A stretch of 64,000 bases of DNA. Origin: Odontesthes bonariensis (Eukaryota; Chordata; Actinopteri; Atheriniformes; Atherinopsidae). A program made the translations under genes and the position numbers. Shown one piece after another: positions 1-8,791 of this stretch. Positions within the stretch are counted from its first letter, which is position 1, and each line of letters begins with the position of its first letter. The notes under the pieces are model-generated. The model was not told the origin of the DNA. It was given only the letters and a program-made list of their open reading frames with translations, and did not search any database. The stretch is from assembly GCF_027942865.1 (NCBI RefSeq), contig NC_134507.1, positions 39,652,797 through 39,716,796 on the forward strand, written 5' to 3'.

Positions 1-237
1 GCACAATGCGCACTTGTGGCGGTGCTCTTTTTTCGCCTACAAAGCGTCACTTTGCACCTCCGCCCACCCGCTGCAGTGAGCACTCTTCAGCCGTTTCAGA
101 TGGTACAACTTTGCACTCCCGCCCGCTCCACTGAGCACCATTCAAACAACAACAATTTAGCGCTCCAGCTTTGAACATGGGCACGGTCTCAACACATAGG
201 GTGACTCTACTCCGAGAAGTCACTCGGCACAGCAAGA

Positions 238-256
238 AGATTTCCTTTGCACAGAC
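238..256 (-). terminator. U5 3' box (candidate)
   Basis: Just downstream of the U5 3' hairpin the sense strand reads GTCTGTGCAAAGGAAATCT. This resembles the loose snRNA 3'-end signal GTTTN(0-3)AAARNNAGA used by Integrator. Its position, 6-25 nt past the gene, is right, but the consensus is weak. Confidence 0.45.
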
Positions 257-262
257 AGAATG

Positions 263-381
263 GGCTTCACCCGCAAAGGTAAAGCCTTCCAAAAATAGAA
301 ACAACTCATTAATGTTGCTCTCCACGGAAGTCTTTAGTAAAAGGCGAAAGACTTGTACGTTATGAAGAGAAACCAGAGTAC
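263..381 (-). ncRNA. rnu5: U5 spliceosomal snRNA (reference copy)
   Basis: U5 is the core RNA of the U5 snRNP; its loop I holds the two exon ends together in the spliceosome. The gene begins with ACTCTGGTTTCTCTTC, as vertebrate U5 does, carries the invariant loop CGCCTTTTACTAAAG, then the Sm site CTATTTTTGGA, and ends in a hairpin made by GGCTT and AAGCC. The length of 119 nt fits the usual 116 or so. The 5' end is uncertain by up to six bases, because ATACTCGTACTCTGG holds the start word TACTC twice; I aligned GTACTCTGG with the canonical ATACTCTGG. A PSE-like element and a 3' box-like element lie at the right distances. Confidence 0.94.
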
Positions 382-685
382 GAGTATTTGACACTGCGGG
401 AGCAGTGCATCAGGCCAGTTGGCATAGCCACCTTCCCCATGGTGAGCTTTGCTTGGTTGAGACACTTGCTCCTCGGCCGACCAGGTAGGAACAATCGGGC
501 CCTATTCAGTGGCTGCTTTGTCTTTTACTCTGTGCAAAAGACTAGGGGTCTTGGGGCTTTGTTCTGACCGCTCATTTGGTGTAGAGGTTTTTTTCAAGCA
601 ATTCTCCCAGTTGGCCCAATCCCAGAGCCATCTCAAAGTGGAGTTCACTTTCACTCTCTTTTCGCAGACTAAAAGCCAGAGTTTT
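382..685. other. Spacer between U5 and truncated 5S
   Basis: Apart from the U5 PSE I see no gene here. A CAATCCCAGAGCCAT word near 617-631, about -240 from U5, weakly resembles a ZNF143/Staf site, which often forms the distal element of snRNA promoters. The rest is unique sequence shared by all units. Confidence 0.6.
428..446 (-). promoter_or_regulatory. U5 proximal sequence element (candidate)
   Basis: Read on minus, this gives CTCACCATGGGGAAGGTGG at about -47 to -65 from the U5 start. It fits the TCACCNTNA start of the vertebrate snRNA PSE bound by SNAPc. No TATA box follows, as expected for a Pol II snRNA gene. The same element occurs at the same offset in other units; the units with U5 at 38401 and 45141 have one changed base in it. 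Confidence 0.65.
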
Positions 686-762
686 ATCTCAGAAGCTAAG
701 CAGAGTCGGGCCTGGTTAGTACTTGGATGGGAGACCGCCTGCGAATACCAGGTGCTGTAAGC
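686..762 (+). pseudogene. 5'-truncated 5S rRNA copy (reference copy)
   Basis: These 77 nt match 5S nt 42-118 but on the strand opposite to the full 5S. The internal Pol III promoter (box A near AGCTAAGCAGAG, the intermediate element, and box C near GGATGGGAGACCGCCTG) is present, and CTTTT, a possible Pol III stop, follows the end. The first 41 nt of 5S are absent, so no normal 5S can be made. It differs from the full gene at several sites (AAGCTAAGCAGAG against AAGCCAAGCAGGG; CCTGCGAA against CTTGGGAA), so it is an older or different 5S lineage and not a recent copy. It faces the full 5S, 3' end to 3' end, 216 bp apart. Confidence 0.92.
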
Positions 763-978
763 CTTTTGGCTTCTCCAGGCGCATGCAGTTTGACTGCGTC
801 AAATGCAAAGGCAGTCCCTGTTTGACTTTTTGGAACTGCTCCTTTGTCAGGACAAAGTTAAATGTATGAGGATCAAAGGCAACCATGACCTGGGACATCT
901 CAGCAGATCCAGGATCAGCAAGATGGATCACAGGGTGATCATCAGATGTTTCAACAAAAGACATGCAGAGAGAAAAAT
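763..978. other. Spacer between the two convergent 5S sequences
   Basis: No RNA gene is recognised. Minus strand 963-770 reads as an open frame that looks protein-like (HPVIHLADPGSAEMSQVMVA and on) and continues into the 5S-derived ends on both sides. The word AAATGCAAAG at 801-810 is one base from the octamer. Variants between units here change the reading, which argues against coding constraint. Confidence 0.5.
973..977 (-). terminator. Pol III T-run terminator of 5S
   Basis: The sense strand reads TGTAAGCATTTTTC, so a five-T Pol III stop begins two bases after the mature 5S end. The copy at 32397 has a longer run (AAGCTTTTTT). Confidence 0.85.
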
Positions 979-1096
979 GCTTACAGCACCTGGTATTCCC
1001 AAGCGGTCTCCCATCCAAGTACTAACCAGGCCCGACCCTGCTTGGCTTCCGAGATCGGACGAGATCGGGCGTGTTCAGGGCGGTGTGGCCGTAAGC
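979..1096 (-). rRNA. rn5s: 5S ribosomal RNA (reference copy)
   Basis: This is a complete 5S gene for the large ribosomal subunit, transcribed by RNA polymerase III from an internal promoter. It starts GCTTACGGCCACACC and ends GGTGCTGTAAGC. Box A (about nt 50-64), the intermediate element (67-72) and box C (80-97) match vertebrate 5S. A TATA-like word lies near -28 and a T5 stop follows the end. Nt 30-37 and 40-47 are the same eight bases (CGATCTCG), which explains the 10-nt deletion seen in four other copies. The gene lies between U2 and U5 on the same strand. Confidence 0.97.
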
Positions 1097-1121
1097 CACA
1101 GTCCCTGTGACAAATATGTGT

Positions 1122-1127
1122 TATATA
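1122..1127 (-). promoter_or_regulatory. TATA-like upstream element of 5S
   Basis: TATATA lies at -26 to -31 from the 5S start, where a TATA-like word helps start-site choice in many animal 5S genes. A short palindrome, CACAG TCC CTGTG, fills 1097-1109 right before the gene. Both are kept in the units I read. Confidence 0.6.
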
Positions 1128-1437
1128 GGTGCTGGAACCATACGTTTCCCCTATTTTACCAGAGAGTCGGCTTGAGAGGCTGATGTTGAGCCTGCACATC
1201 GACTTCCCTGATGTGATTGTTCTCTGCAGCTGAAAATGGGACTCTCAGATAACTTAGTGTGTGTCTGTCAAGCTCCTCTGTTCCCTGTGTGTTGTTTTGT
1301 GTTCATGGTCATACAGAGAAACCAGGGAAGCTCAATCCCACGACATGCTCATAAGCTGCGTCTTTTCTAAACATTATAGTTCTATGTTAGAAGTCAGAAT
1401 ACAACGGCTCCCTGAAACTACCACCCTGTACCGCTGG

Positions 1438-1454
1438 TTTTGTTATTTCACAAG
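1438..1454 (-). terminator. U2 3' box (candidate)
   Basis: Ten bases past the U2 end the sense strand reads CTTGTGAAATAACAAAA, loosely matching the snRNA 3' box. Position supports it more than the sequence does. Confidence 0.45.
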
Positions 1455-1463
1455 AGTTGGGAA

Positions 1464-1651
1464 GAGTGCACCGTTCCCGGCGGCACTGCAGTACCGGGTC
1501 GATGCGTGGAGTGAACGGAGCAAGCCCCTTTTTCAACCCCTGTGCCTAAAAATCCATTTAATATGTAGTCCTCATAAAGAGGACGTATCAAATATTAAAC
1601 TGATAAGAACAGATACTACACTTGATCTTAGCCAAAAGGCCGAGAAGCGAT
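1464..1651 (-). ncRNA. rnu2: U2 spliceosomal snRNA (reference copy)
   Basis: U2 pairs with the intron branch point and with U6 in the spliceosome. The gene begins ATCGCTTCTCGGCCTTTTGG, has the branch-site word GTAGTA at nt 33-38, an Sm-type site GATTTTTAG at nt 99-107, stem-loop III GGGGCTTGCTCC, and ends GGAACGGTGCACTC. The length of 188 nt equals human U2. The 3' half differs from the usual vertebrate U2 at many sites, but the loop IV stem CCCGG/CCGGG is compensated. This copy has two private changes, C61T and A75T, in the stem-loop II region. A PSE-like element lies at -43 to -62 and two octamer/GC-box composites lie further up. Confidence 0.95.
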
Positions 1652-1693
1652 AACCCTCCACTGTTTCACGTCCGAGGGCCCTTCCTGGCACAA

Positions 1694-1713
1694 TGCGCAC
1701 TTGTGGCGGTGCT
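1694..1713 (-). promoter_or_regulatory. U2 proximal sequence element (candidate)
   Basis: Sense AGCACCGCCACAAGTGCGCA at -43 to -62 fits the CACC-led PSE used by SNAPc and sits at the standard distance. It is kept upstream of U2 copies in both blocks, including the 26-nt U2 remnant upstream of the LINE. Confidence 0.65.
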
Positions 1714-1734
1714 CTTTTTTCGCCGACAAAGCGT

Positions 1735-1752
1735 CACTTTGCACCTCCGCCC
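1735..1752 (-). promoter_or_regulatory. U2 distal element, copy 1 (candidate)
   Basis: Sense GGGCGGAGGTGCAAAGTG joins a GC box (GGGCGG) to an octamer-like GTGCAAAG (six of eight bases of ATGCAAAT). Sp1 and Oct-1 sites of this type form snRNA enhancers. It is nearer the start (-84 to -101) than the usual -220. Confidence 0.45.
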
Positions 1753-1794
1753 ACCCGCTGCAGTGAGCACTCTTCAGCCGTTTCAGATGGTACA

Positions 1795-1811
1795 ACTTTG
1801 CACTCCCGCCC
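1795..1811 (-). promoter_or_regulatory. U2 distal element, copy 2 (candidate)
   Basis: Sense GGGCGGGAGTGCAAAGT at -144 to -160 repeats the composite motif of 1735-1752 at 60-bp spacing. The recurrence makes chance less likely. Confidence 0.45.
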
Positions 1812-1946
1812 GCTCCACTGAGCACCATTCAAACAGCAATTTAGCGCTCCAGCTTTGAACATGGGCACGGACTCAACATATAAGGTGACTCTACTCCGAG
1901 AAGTCACTCGGCACAGCAAGAAGATTTCCTTTGCACAGACAGAATG

Positions 1947-2065
1947 GGCTTCACCCGCAAAGGTAAAGCCTTCCAAAAATAGAAACAACTCATTAATGTT
2001 GCTCTCCACGGAAGTCTTTAGTAAAAGGCGAAAGACTTGTACGTTATGAAGAGAAACCAGAGTAC
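1947..2065 (-). ncRNA. rnu5: U5 snRNA
   Basis: Consensus copy. Confidence 0.94.
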
Positions 2066-2369
2066 GAGTATTTGACACTGCGGGAGCAGTGCATCAGGCC
2101 AGTTGGCATAGCCACCTTCCCCATGGTGAGCTTTGCTTGGTTGAGACACTTGCTCCTCGGCCGACCAGGTAGGAACAATCGGGCCCTATTCAGTGGCTGC
2201 TTTGTCTTTTACTCTGTGCAAAAGACTAGGGGTCTTGAGGCTTTGTTCTGACCGCTCATTTGGTGTAGAGGTTTTTTTCAAGCAATTCTCCCAGTCGGCC
2301 CAATCCCAGAGCCATCTCAAAGTGGAGTTCACTTTCACTCTCTTTTCGCAGACTAAAAGCCAGAGTTTT

Positions 2370-2446
2370 ATCTCAGAAGCTAAGCAGAGTCGGGCCTGGT
2401 TAGTACTTGGATGGGAGACCGCCTGCGAATACCAGGTGCTGTAAGC
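2370..2446 (+). pseudogene. 5'-truncated 5S copy
   Basis: As the reference copy at 686. Confidence 0.9.
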
Positions 2447-2662
2447 CTTTTGGCTTCTCCAGGCGCATGCAGTTTGACTGCGTCAAATGCAAAGGCAGTC
2501 CCTGTTTGACTTTTTGGAACTGCTCCTTTGTCAGGACAAAGTTAAATGTATGAGGATCAAAGGCAACCATGACCTGGGACATCTCAGCAGATCCAGGATC
2601 AGCAAGATGGATCACAGGGTGATCATCAGATGTTTCAACAAAAGACATGCAGAGAGAAAAAT

Positions 2663-2780
2663 GCTTACAGCACCTGGTATTCCCAAGCGGTCTCCCATCC
2701 AAGTACTAACCAGGCCCGACCCTGCTTGGCTTCCGAGATCGGACGAGATCGGGCGTGTTCAGGGCGGTGTGGCCGTAAGC
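2663..2780 (-). rRNA. rn5s: 5S rRNA
   Basis: Consensus copy. Confidence 0.97.
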
Positions 2781-3147
2781 CACAGTCCCTGTGACAAATA
2801 TGTGTTATATAGGTGCTGGAACCATACGTTTCCCCTATTTTACCAGAGAGTCGGCTTGAGAGGCTGATGTTGAGCCTGCACATCGACTTCCCTGATGTGA
2901 TTGTTCTCTGCAGCTGAAAATGGGACTCTCAGATAACTTAGTGTGTGTCTGTCAAGCTCCTCTGTTCCCTGTGTGTTGTTTTGTGTTCATGGTCATACAG
3001 AGAAACCAGGGAAGCTCAATCCCACGACATGCTCATAAGCTGCGTCTTTTCTAAACATTATAGTTCTATGTTAGAAGTCAGAATACAACGGCTCCCTGAA
3101 ACTACCACCCTGTACCGCTGGTTTTGTTATTTCACAAGAGTTGGGAA

Positions 3148-3335
3148 GAGTGCACCGTTCCCGGCGGCACTGCAGTACCGGGTCGATGCGTGGAGTGAAC
3201 GGAGCAAGCCCCTTTTTCAACCCCTGTGCCTAAAAATCCATTTAATATGTAGTCCTCATATAGAGGACGTATCAGATATTAAACTGATAAGAACAGATAC
3301 TACACTTGATCTTAGCCAAAAGGCCGAGAAGCGAT
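3148..3335 (-). ncRNA. rnu2: U2 snRNA
   Basis: Left-type consensus copy: GTAGTA branch-site word and CTGCAG in loop IV. Confidence 0.95.
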
Positions 3336-3630
3336 AACCCTCCACTGTTTCACGTCCGAGGGCCCTTCCTGGCACAATGCGCACTTGTGGCGGTGCTCTT
3401 TTTTCGCCTACAAAGCGTCACTTTGCACCTCCGCCCACCCGCTGCAGTGAGCACTCTTCAGCCGTTTCAGATGGTACAACTTTGCACTCCCGCCCGCTCC
3501 ACTGAGCACCATTCAAACAGCAATTTAGCGCTCCAGCTTTGAACATGGGCACGGACTCAACACATAAGGTGACTCTACTCCGAGAAGTCACTCGGCACAG
3601 CAAGAAGATTTCCTTTGCACAGACAGAATG

Positions 3631-3749
3631 GGCTTCACCCGCAAAGGTAAAGCCTTCCAAAAATAGAAACAACTCATTAATGTTGCTCTCCACGGAAGTC
3701 TTTAGTAAAAGGCGAAAGACTTGTACGTTATGAAGAGAAACCAGAGTAC
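3631..3749 (-). ncRNA. rnu5: U5 snRNA
   Basis: Gene consensus; one private change just upstream of the start (ATACACGTACTC). Confidence 0.94.
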
Positions 3750-4053
3750 GTGTATTTGACACTGCGGGAGCAGTGCATCAGGCCAGTTGGCATAGCCACC
3801 TTCCCCATGGTGAGCTTTGCTTGGTTGAGACACTTGCTCCTCGGCCGACCAGGTAGGAACAATCGGGCCCTATTCAGTGGCTGCTTTGTCTTTTACTCTG
3901 TGCAAAAGACTAGGGGTCTTGAGGCTTTGTTCTGACCGCTCATTTGGTGTAGAGGTTTTTTTCAAGCAATTCTCCCAGTTGGCCCAATCCCAGAGCCATC
4001 TCAAAGTGGAGTTCACTTTCACTCTCTTTTCACAGACTAAAAGCCAGAGTTTT

Positions 4054-4130
4054 ATCTCAGAAGCTAAGCAGAGTCGGGCCTGGTTAGTACTTGGATGGGA
4101 GACCGCCTGCGAATACCAGGTGCTGTAAGC
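4054..4130 (+). pseudogene. 5'-truncated 5S copy
   Basis: As at 686; upstream word ttttcacagac shared with the next unit. Confidence 0.9.
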
Positions 4131-4346
4131 CTTTTGGCTTCTCCAGGCGCATGCAGTTTGACTGCGTCAAATGCAAAGGCAGTCCCTGTTTGACTTTTTG
4201 GAACTGCTCCTTTGTCAGGACAAAGTTAAATGTATGAGGATCAAAGGCAACCATGACCTGGGACATCTCAGCAGATCCAGGATCAGCAAGATGGATCACA
4301 GGGTGATCATCAGATGTTTCAACAAAAGACATGCAGAGAGAAAAAT

Positions 4347-4464
4347 GCTTACAGCACCTGGTATTCCCAAGCGGTCTCCCATCCAAGTACTAACCAGGCC
4401 CGACCCTGCTTGGCTTCCGAGATCGGACGAGATCGGGCGTGTTCAGGGCGGTGTGGCCGTAAGC
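4347..4464 (-). rRNA. rn5s: 5S rRNA
   Basis: Consensus copy. Confidence 0.97.
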
Positions 4465-4831
4465 CACAGTCCCTGTGACAAATATGTGTTATATAGGTGC
4501 TGGAACCATACGTTTCCCCTATTTTACCAGAGAGTCGGCTTGAGAGGCTGATGTTGAGCCTGCACATCGACTTCCCTGATGTGATTGTTCTCTGCAGCTG
4601 AAAATGGGACTCTCAGATAACTTAGTGTGTGTCTGTCAAGCTCCTCTGTTCCCTGTGTGTTGTTTTGTGTTCATGGTCATACAGAGAAACCAGGGAAGCT
4701 CAATCCCACGACATGCTCATAAGCTGCGTCTTTTCTAAACATTATAGTTCTATGTTAGAAGTCAGAATACAACGGCTCCCTGAAACTACCACCCTGTACC
4801 GCTGGTTTTGTTATTTCACAAGAGTTGGGAA

Positions 4832-5019
4832 GAGTGCACCGTTCCCGGCGGCACTGCAGTACCGGGTCGATCCGTGGAGTGAACGGAGCAAGCCCCTTTT
4901 TCAACCCCTGTGCCTAAAAATCCATTTAATATGTAGTCCTCATATAGAGGACGTATCAGATATTAAACTGATAAGAACAGATATTACACTTGATCTTAGC
5001 CAAAAGGCCGAGGAGCGAT
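4832..5019 (-). ncRNA. rnu2: U2 snRNA, branch-site variant
   Basis: This copy has G36A, turning the branch-site word GTAGTA into GTAATA (base 4984), T7C near the 5' end (base 5013), and a change of CCACGCATCG to CCACGGATCG in the 3' half. The PSE upstream is unchanged. It may be a variant U2 or a decaying copy. Confidence 0.92.
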
Positions 5020-5314
5020 AACCCTCCACTGTTTCACGTCCGAGGGCCCTTCCTGGCACAATGCGCACTTGTGGCGGTGCTCTTTTTTCGCCTACAAAGC
5101 GTCACTTTGCACCTCCGCCCACCCGCTGCAGTGAGCACTCTTCAGCCGTTTCAGATGGTACAACTTTGCACTCCCGCCCGCTCCACTGAGCACCATTCAA
5201 ACAGCAATTTAGCGCTCCAGCTTTGAACATGGGCACGGACTCAACACATAAGGTGACTCTACTCCGAGAAGTCACTCGGCACAGCAAGAAGATTTCCTTT
5301 GCACAGACAGAATG

Positions 5315-5433
5315 GGCTTCACCCGCAAAGGTAAAGCCTTCCAAAAATAGAAACAACTCATTAATGTTGCTCTCCACGGAAGTCTTTAGTAAAAGGCGAA
5401 AGACTTGTACGTTATGAAGAGAAACCAGAGTAC
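5315..5433 (-). ncRNA. rnu5: U5 snRNA
   Basis: Consensus copy. Confidence 0.94.
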
Positions 5434-5737
5434 GAGTATTTGACACTGCGGGAGCAGTGCATCAGGCCAGTTGGCATAGCCACCTTCCCCATGGTGAGCT
5501 TTGCTTGGTTGAGACACTTGCTCCTCGGCCGACCAGGTAGGAACAATCGGGCCCTATTCAGTGGCTGCTTTGTCTTTTACTCTGTGCAAAAGACTAGGGG
5601 TCTTGAGGCTTTGTTCTGACCGCTCATTTGGTGTAGAGGTTTTTTTCAAGCAATTCTCCCAGTTGGCCCAATCCCAGAGCCATCTCAAAGTGGAGTTCAC
5701 TTTCACTCTCTTTTCACAGACTAAAAGCCAGAGTTTT

Positions 5738-5814
5738 ATCTCAGAAGCTAAGCAGAGTCGGGCCTGGTTAGTACTTGGATGGGAGACCGCCTGCGAATAC
5801 CAGGTGCTGTAAGC
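5738..5814 (+). pseudogene. 5'-truncated 5S copy
   Basis: As at 686; upstream word ttttcacagac. Confidence 0.9.
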
Positions 5815-6030
5815 CTTTTGGCTTCTCCAGGCGCATGCAGTTTGACTGCGTCAAATGCAAAGGCAGTCCCTGTTTGACTTTTTGGAACTGCTCCTTTGTC
5901 AGGACAAAGTTAAATGTATGAGGATCAAAGGCAACCATGACCTGGGACATCTCAGCAGATCCAGGATCAGCAAGATGGATCACAGGGTGATCATCAGATG
6001 TTTCAACAAAAGACATGCAGAGAGAAAAAT

Positions 6031-6138
6031 GCTTACAGCACCTGGTATTCCCAAGCGGTCTCCCATCCAAGTACTAACCAGGCCCGACCCTGCTTGGCTT
6101 CCGAGATCGGGCGTGTTCAGGGCGGTGTGGCCGTAAGC
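6031..6138 (-). pseudogene. rn5s: 5S rRNA with 10-nt deletion
   Basis: Length 108: ten bases are lost between the two CGATCTCG repeats (nt 30-47), giving GAACACGCCCGATCTCGG. The internal promoter is intact, so it may be transcribed, but the fold would be damaged. Confidence 0.9.
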
Positions 6139-6505
6139 CACAGTCCCTGTGACAAATATGTGTTATATAGGTGCTGGAACCATACGTTTCCCCTATTTTA
6201 CCAGAGAGTCGGCTTGAGAGGCTGATGTTGAGCCTGCACATCGACTTCCCTGATGTGATTGTTCTCTGCAGCTGAAAATGGGACTCTCAGATAACTTAGT
6301 GTGTGTCTGTCAAGCTCCTCTGTTCCCTGTGTGTTGTTTTGTGTTCATGGTCATACAGAGAAACCAGGGAAGCTCAATCCCACGACATGCTCATAAGCTG
6401 CGTCTTTTCTAAACATTATAGTTCTATGTTAGAAGTCAGAATACAACGGCTCCCTGAAACTACCACCCTGTACCGCTGGTTTTGTTATTTCACAAGAGTT
6501 GGGAA

Positions 6506-6693
6506 GAGTGCACCGTTCCCGGCGGCACTGCAGTACCGGGTCGATCCGTGGAGTGAACGGAGCAAGCCCCTTTTTCAACCCCTGTGCCTAAAAATCCATT
6601 TAATATGTAGTCCTCATATAGAGGACGTATCAGATATTAAACTGATAAGAACAGATATTACACTTGATCTTAGCCAAAAGGCCGAGGAGCGAT
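6506..6693 (-). ncRNA. rnu2: U2 snRNA, branch-site variant
   Basis: Carries the same three changes as its neighbour at 4832, including GTAATA (base 6658), so the two arose by duplication of one variant unit. Confidence 0.92.
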
Positions 6694-6988
6694 AACCCTC
6701 CACTGTTTCACGTCCGAGGGCCCTTCCTGGCACAATGCGCACTTGTGGCGGTGCTCTTTTTTCGCCTACAAAGCGTCACTTTGCACCTCCGCCCACCCGC
6801 TGCAGTGAGCACTCTTCAGCCGTTTCAGATGGTACAACTTTGCACTCCCGCCCGCTCCACTGAGCACCATTCAAACAGCAATTTAGCGCTCCAGCTTTGA
6901 ACATGGGCACGGACTCAACACATAAGGTGACTCTACTCCGAGAAGTCACTCGGCACAGCAAGAAGATTTCCTTTGCACAGACAGAATG

Positions 6989-7107
6989 GGCTTCACCCGC
7001 AAAGGTAAAGCCTTCCAAAAATAGAAACAACTCATTAATGTTGCTCTCCACGGAAGTCTTTAGTAAAAGGCGAAAGACTTGTACGTTATGAAGAGAAACC
7101 AGAGTAC
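6989..7107 (-). ncRNA. rnu5: U5 snRNA
   Basis: Consensus copy. Confidence 0.94.
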
Positions 7108-7411
7108 GAGTATTTGACACTGCGGGAGCAGTGCATCAGGCCAGTTGGCATAGCCACCTTCCCCATGGTGAGCTTTGCTTGGTTGAGACACTTGCTCCTC
7201 GGCCGACCAGGTAGGAACAATCGGGCCCTATTCAGTGGCTGCTTTGTCTTTTACTCTGTGCAAAAGACTAGGGGTCTTGAGGCTTTGTTCTGACCGCTCA
7301 TTTGGTGTAGAGGTTCTTTTCAAGCAATTCTCCCAGTCGGCCCAATCCCAGAGCCATCTCAAAGTGGAGTTCACTTTCACTCTCTTTTCGCAGACTAAAA
7401 GCCAGAGTTTT

Positions 7412-7488
7412 ATCTCAGAAGCTAAGCAGAGTCGGGCCTGGTTAGTACTTGGATGGGAGACCGCCTGCGAATACCAGGTGCTGTAAGC
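7412..7488 (+). pseudogene. 5'-truncated 5S copy
   Basis: As at 686. Confidence 0.9.
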
Positions 7489-7704
7489 CTTTTGGCTTCT
7501 CCAGGCGCATGCAGTTTGACTGCGTCAAATGCAAAGGCAGTCCCTGTTTGACTTTTTGGAACTGCTCCTTTGTCAGGACAAAGTTAAATGTATGAGGATC
7601 AAAGGCAACCATGACCTGGGACATCTCAGCAGATCCAGGATCAGCAAGATGGATCACAGGGTGATCATCAGATGTTTCAACAAAAGACATGCAGAGAGAA
7701 AAAT

Positions 7705-7822
7705 GCTTACAGCACCTGGTATTCCCAAGCGGTCTCCCATCCAAGTACTAACCAGGCCCGACCCTGCTTGGCTTCCGAGATTGGACGAGATCGGGCGTGT
7801 TCAGGGCGGTGTGGCCGTAAGC
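7705..7822 (-). rRNA. rn5s: 5S rRNA
   Basis: One private change (CGTCCAATCTCGG, near nt 40). Confidence 0.96.
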
Positions 7823-8189
7823 CACAGTCCCTGTGACAAATATGTGTTATATAGGTGCTGGAACCATACGTTTCCCCTATTTTACCAGAGAGTCGGCTTG
7901 AGAGGCTGATGTTGAGCCTGCACATCGACTTCCCTGATGTGATTGTTCTCTGCAGCTGAAAATGGGACTCTCAGATAACTTAGTGTGTGTCTGTCAAGCT
8001 CCTCTGTTCCCTGTGTGTTGTTTTGTGTTCATGGTCATACAGAGAAACCAGGGAAGCTCAATCCCACGACATGCTCATAAGCTGCGTCTTTTCTAAACAT
8101 TATAGTTCTATGTTAGAAGTCAGAATACAACGGCTCCCTGAAACTACCACCCTGTACCGCTGGTTTTGTTATTTCACAAGAGTTGGGAA

Positions 8190-8377
8190 GAGTGCACCGT
8201 TCCCGGCGGCACTGCAGTACCGGGTCGATGCGTGGAGTGAACGGAGCAAGCCCCTTTTTCAACCCCTGTGCCTAAAAATCCATTTAATATGTAGTCCTCA
8301 TATAGAGGACGTATCAGATATTAAACTGATAAGAACAGATACTACACTTGATCTTAGCCAAAAGGCCGAGAAGCGAT
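8190..8377 (-). ncRNA. rnu2: U2 snRNA
   Basis: Left-type consensus copy with GTAGTA restored; the unit beyond the two variants is normal. Confidence 0.95.
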
Positions 8378-8672
8378 AACCCTCCACTGTTTCACGTCCG
8401 AGGGCCCTTCCTGGCACAATGCGCACTTGTGGCGGTGCTCTTTTTTCGCCTACAAAGCGTCACTTTGCACCTCCGCCCACCCGCTGCAGTGAGCACTCTT
8501 CAGCCGTTTCAGATGGTACAACTTTGCACTCCCGCCCGCTCCACTGAGCACCATTCAAACAGCAATTTAGCGCTCCAGCTTTGAACATGGGCACGGACTC
8601 AACACATAAGGTGACTCTACTCCGAGAAGTCACTCGGCACAGCAAGAAGATTTCCTTTGCACAGACAGAATG

Positions 8673-8791
8673 GGCTTCACCCGCAAAGGTAAAGCCTTCC
8701 AAAAATAGAAACAACTCATTAATGTTGCTCTCCACGGAAGTCTTTAGTAAAAGGCGAAAGACTTGTACGTTATGAAGAGAAACCAGAGTAC
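8673..8791 (-). ncRNA. rnu5: U5 snRNA
   Basis: Consensus copy. Confidence 0.94.

Larger units (their letters stand above)
1097..1463. other. Spacer between 5S and the U2 3' end
   Basis: This 367-bp spacer holds the 5S upstream TATA-like word and the U2 3' box-like element. A GT-rich word at 1256-1268 varies between units (gtgtgtctg or gtgtgtgtg). The TTA at 1254-1256 is the base triplet that the Harbinger element hit in another unit. Minus strand 1255-1153 forms a protein-like open frame ending in TAA, of unknown meaning. Confidence 0.6.
1652..1946. other. Spacer between U2 promoter side and U5 3' end
   Basis: This spacer carries the U2 PSE, the two distal composites and the U5 3' box-like word at the far end. 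It also holds left/right marker sites (agcgctccag against agcgcctccag; acggactc against acggtctc). No gene is seen. Confidence 0.6.

Noticed and set aside
47-394. A 114-residue open frame on minus in every unit
   Set aside because: It is the U5 gene and its downstream spacer read as codons.
382-450. A U1-like stem (CACCATGGGGAAGGTGG) beside U5, suggesting a U1 gene
   Set aside because: No U1 5' end (ATACTTACCTGG), no Sm site and no U1 3' hairpin follow; the position and sequence fit the U5 PSE.
686-762. A 5S-derived SINE (SINE3 type)
   Set aside because: It lacks the 5' half of 5S, has no SINE body, tail or target duplication, and sits at the same place in every unit.
803-1183. A 126-residue open frame repeated in every unit on plus
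   Set aside because: It crosses the whole 5S gene in antisense and is changed by the 5S deletion; not a protein gene.
1261-1653. A 130-residue open frame repeated in every unit on plus
   Set aside because: It runs antisense through the U2 gene and spacer; it is a by-product of array identity, and U2 structure explains the conserved part.
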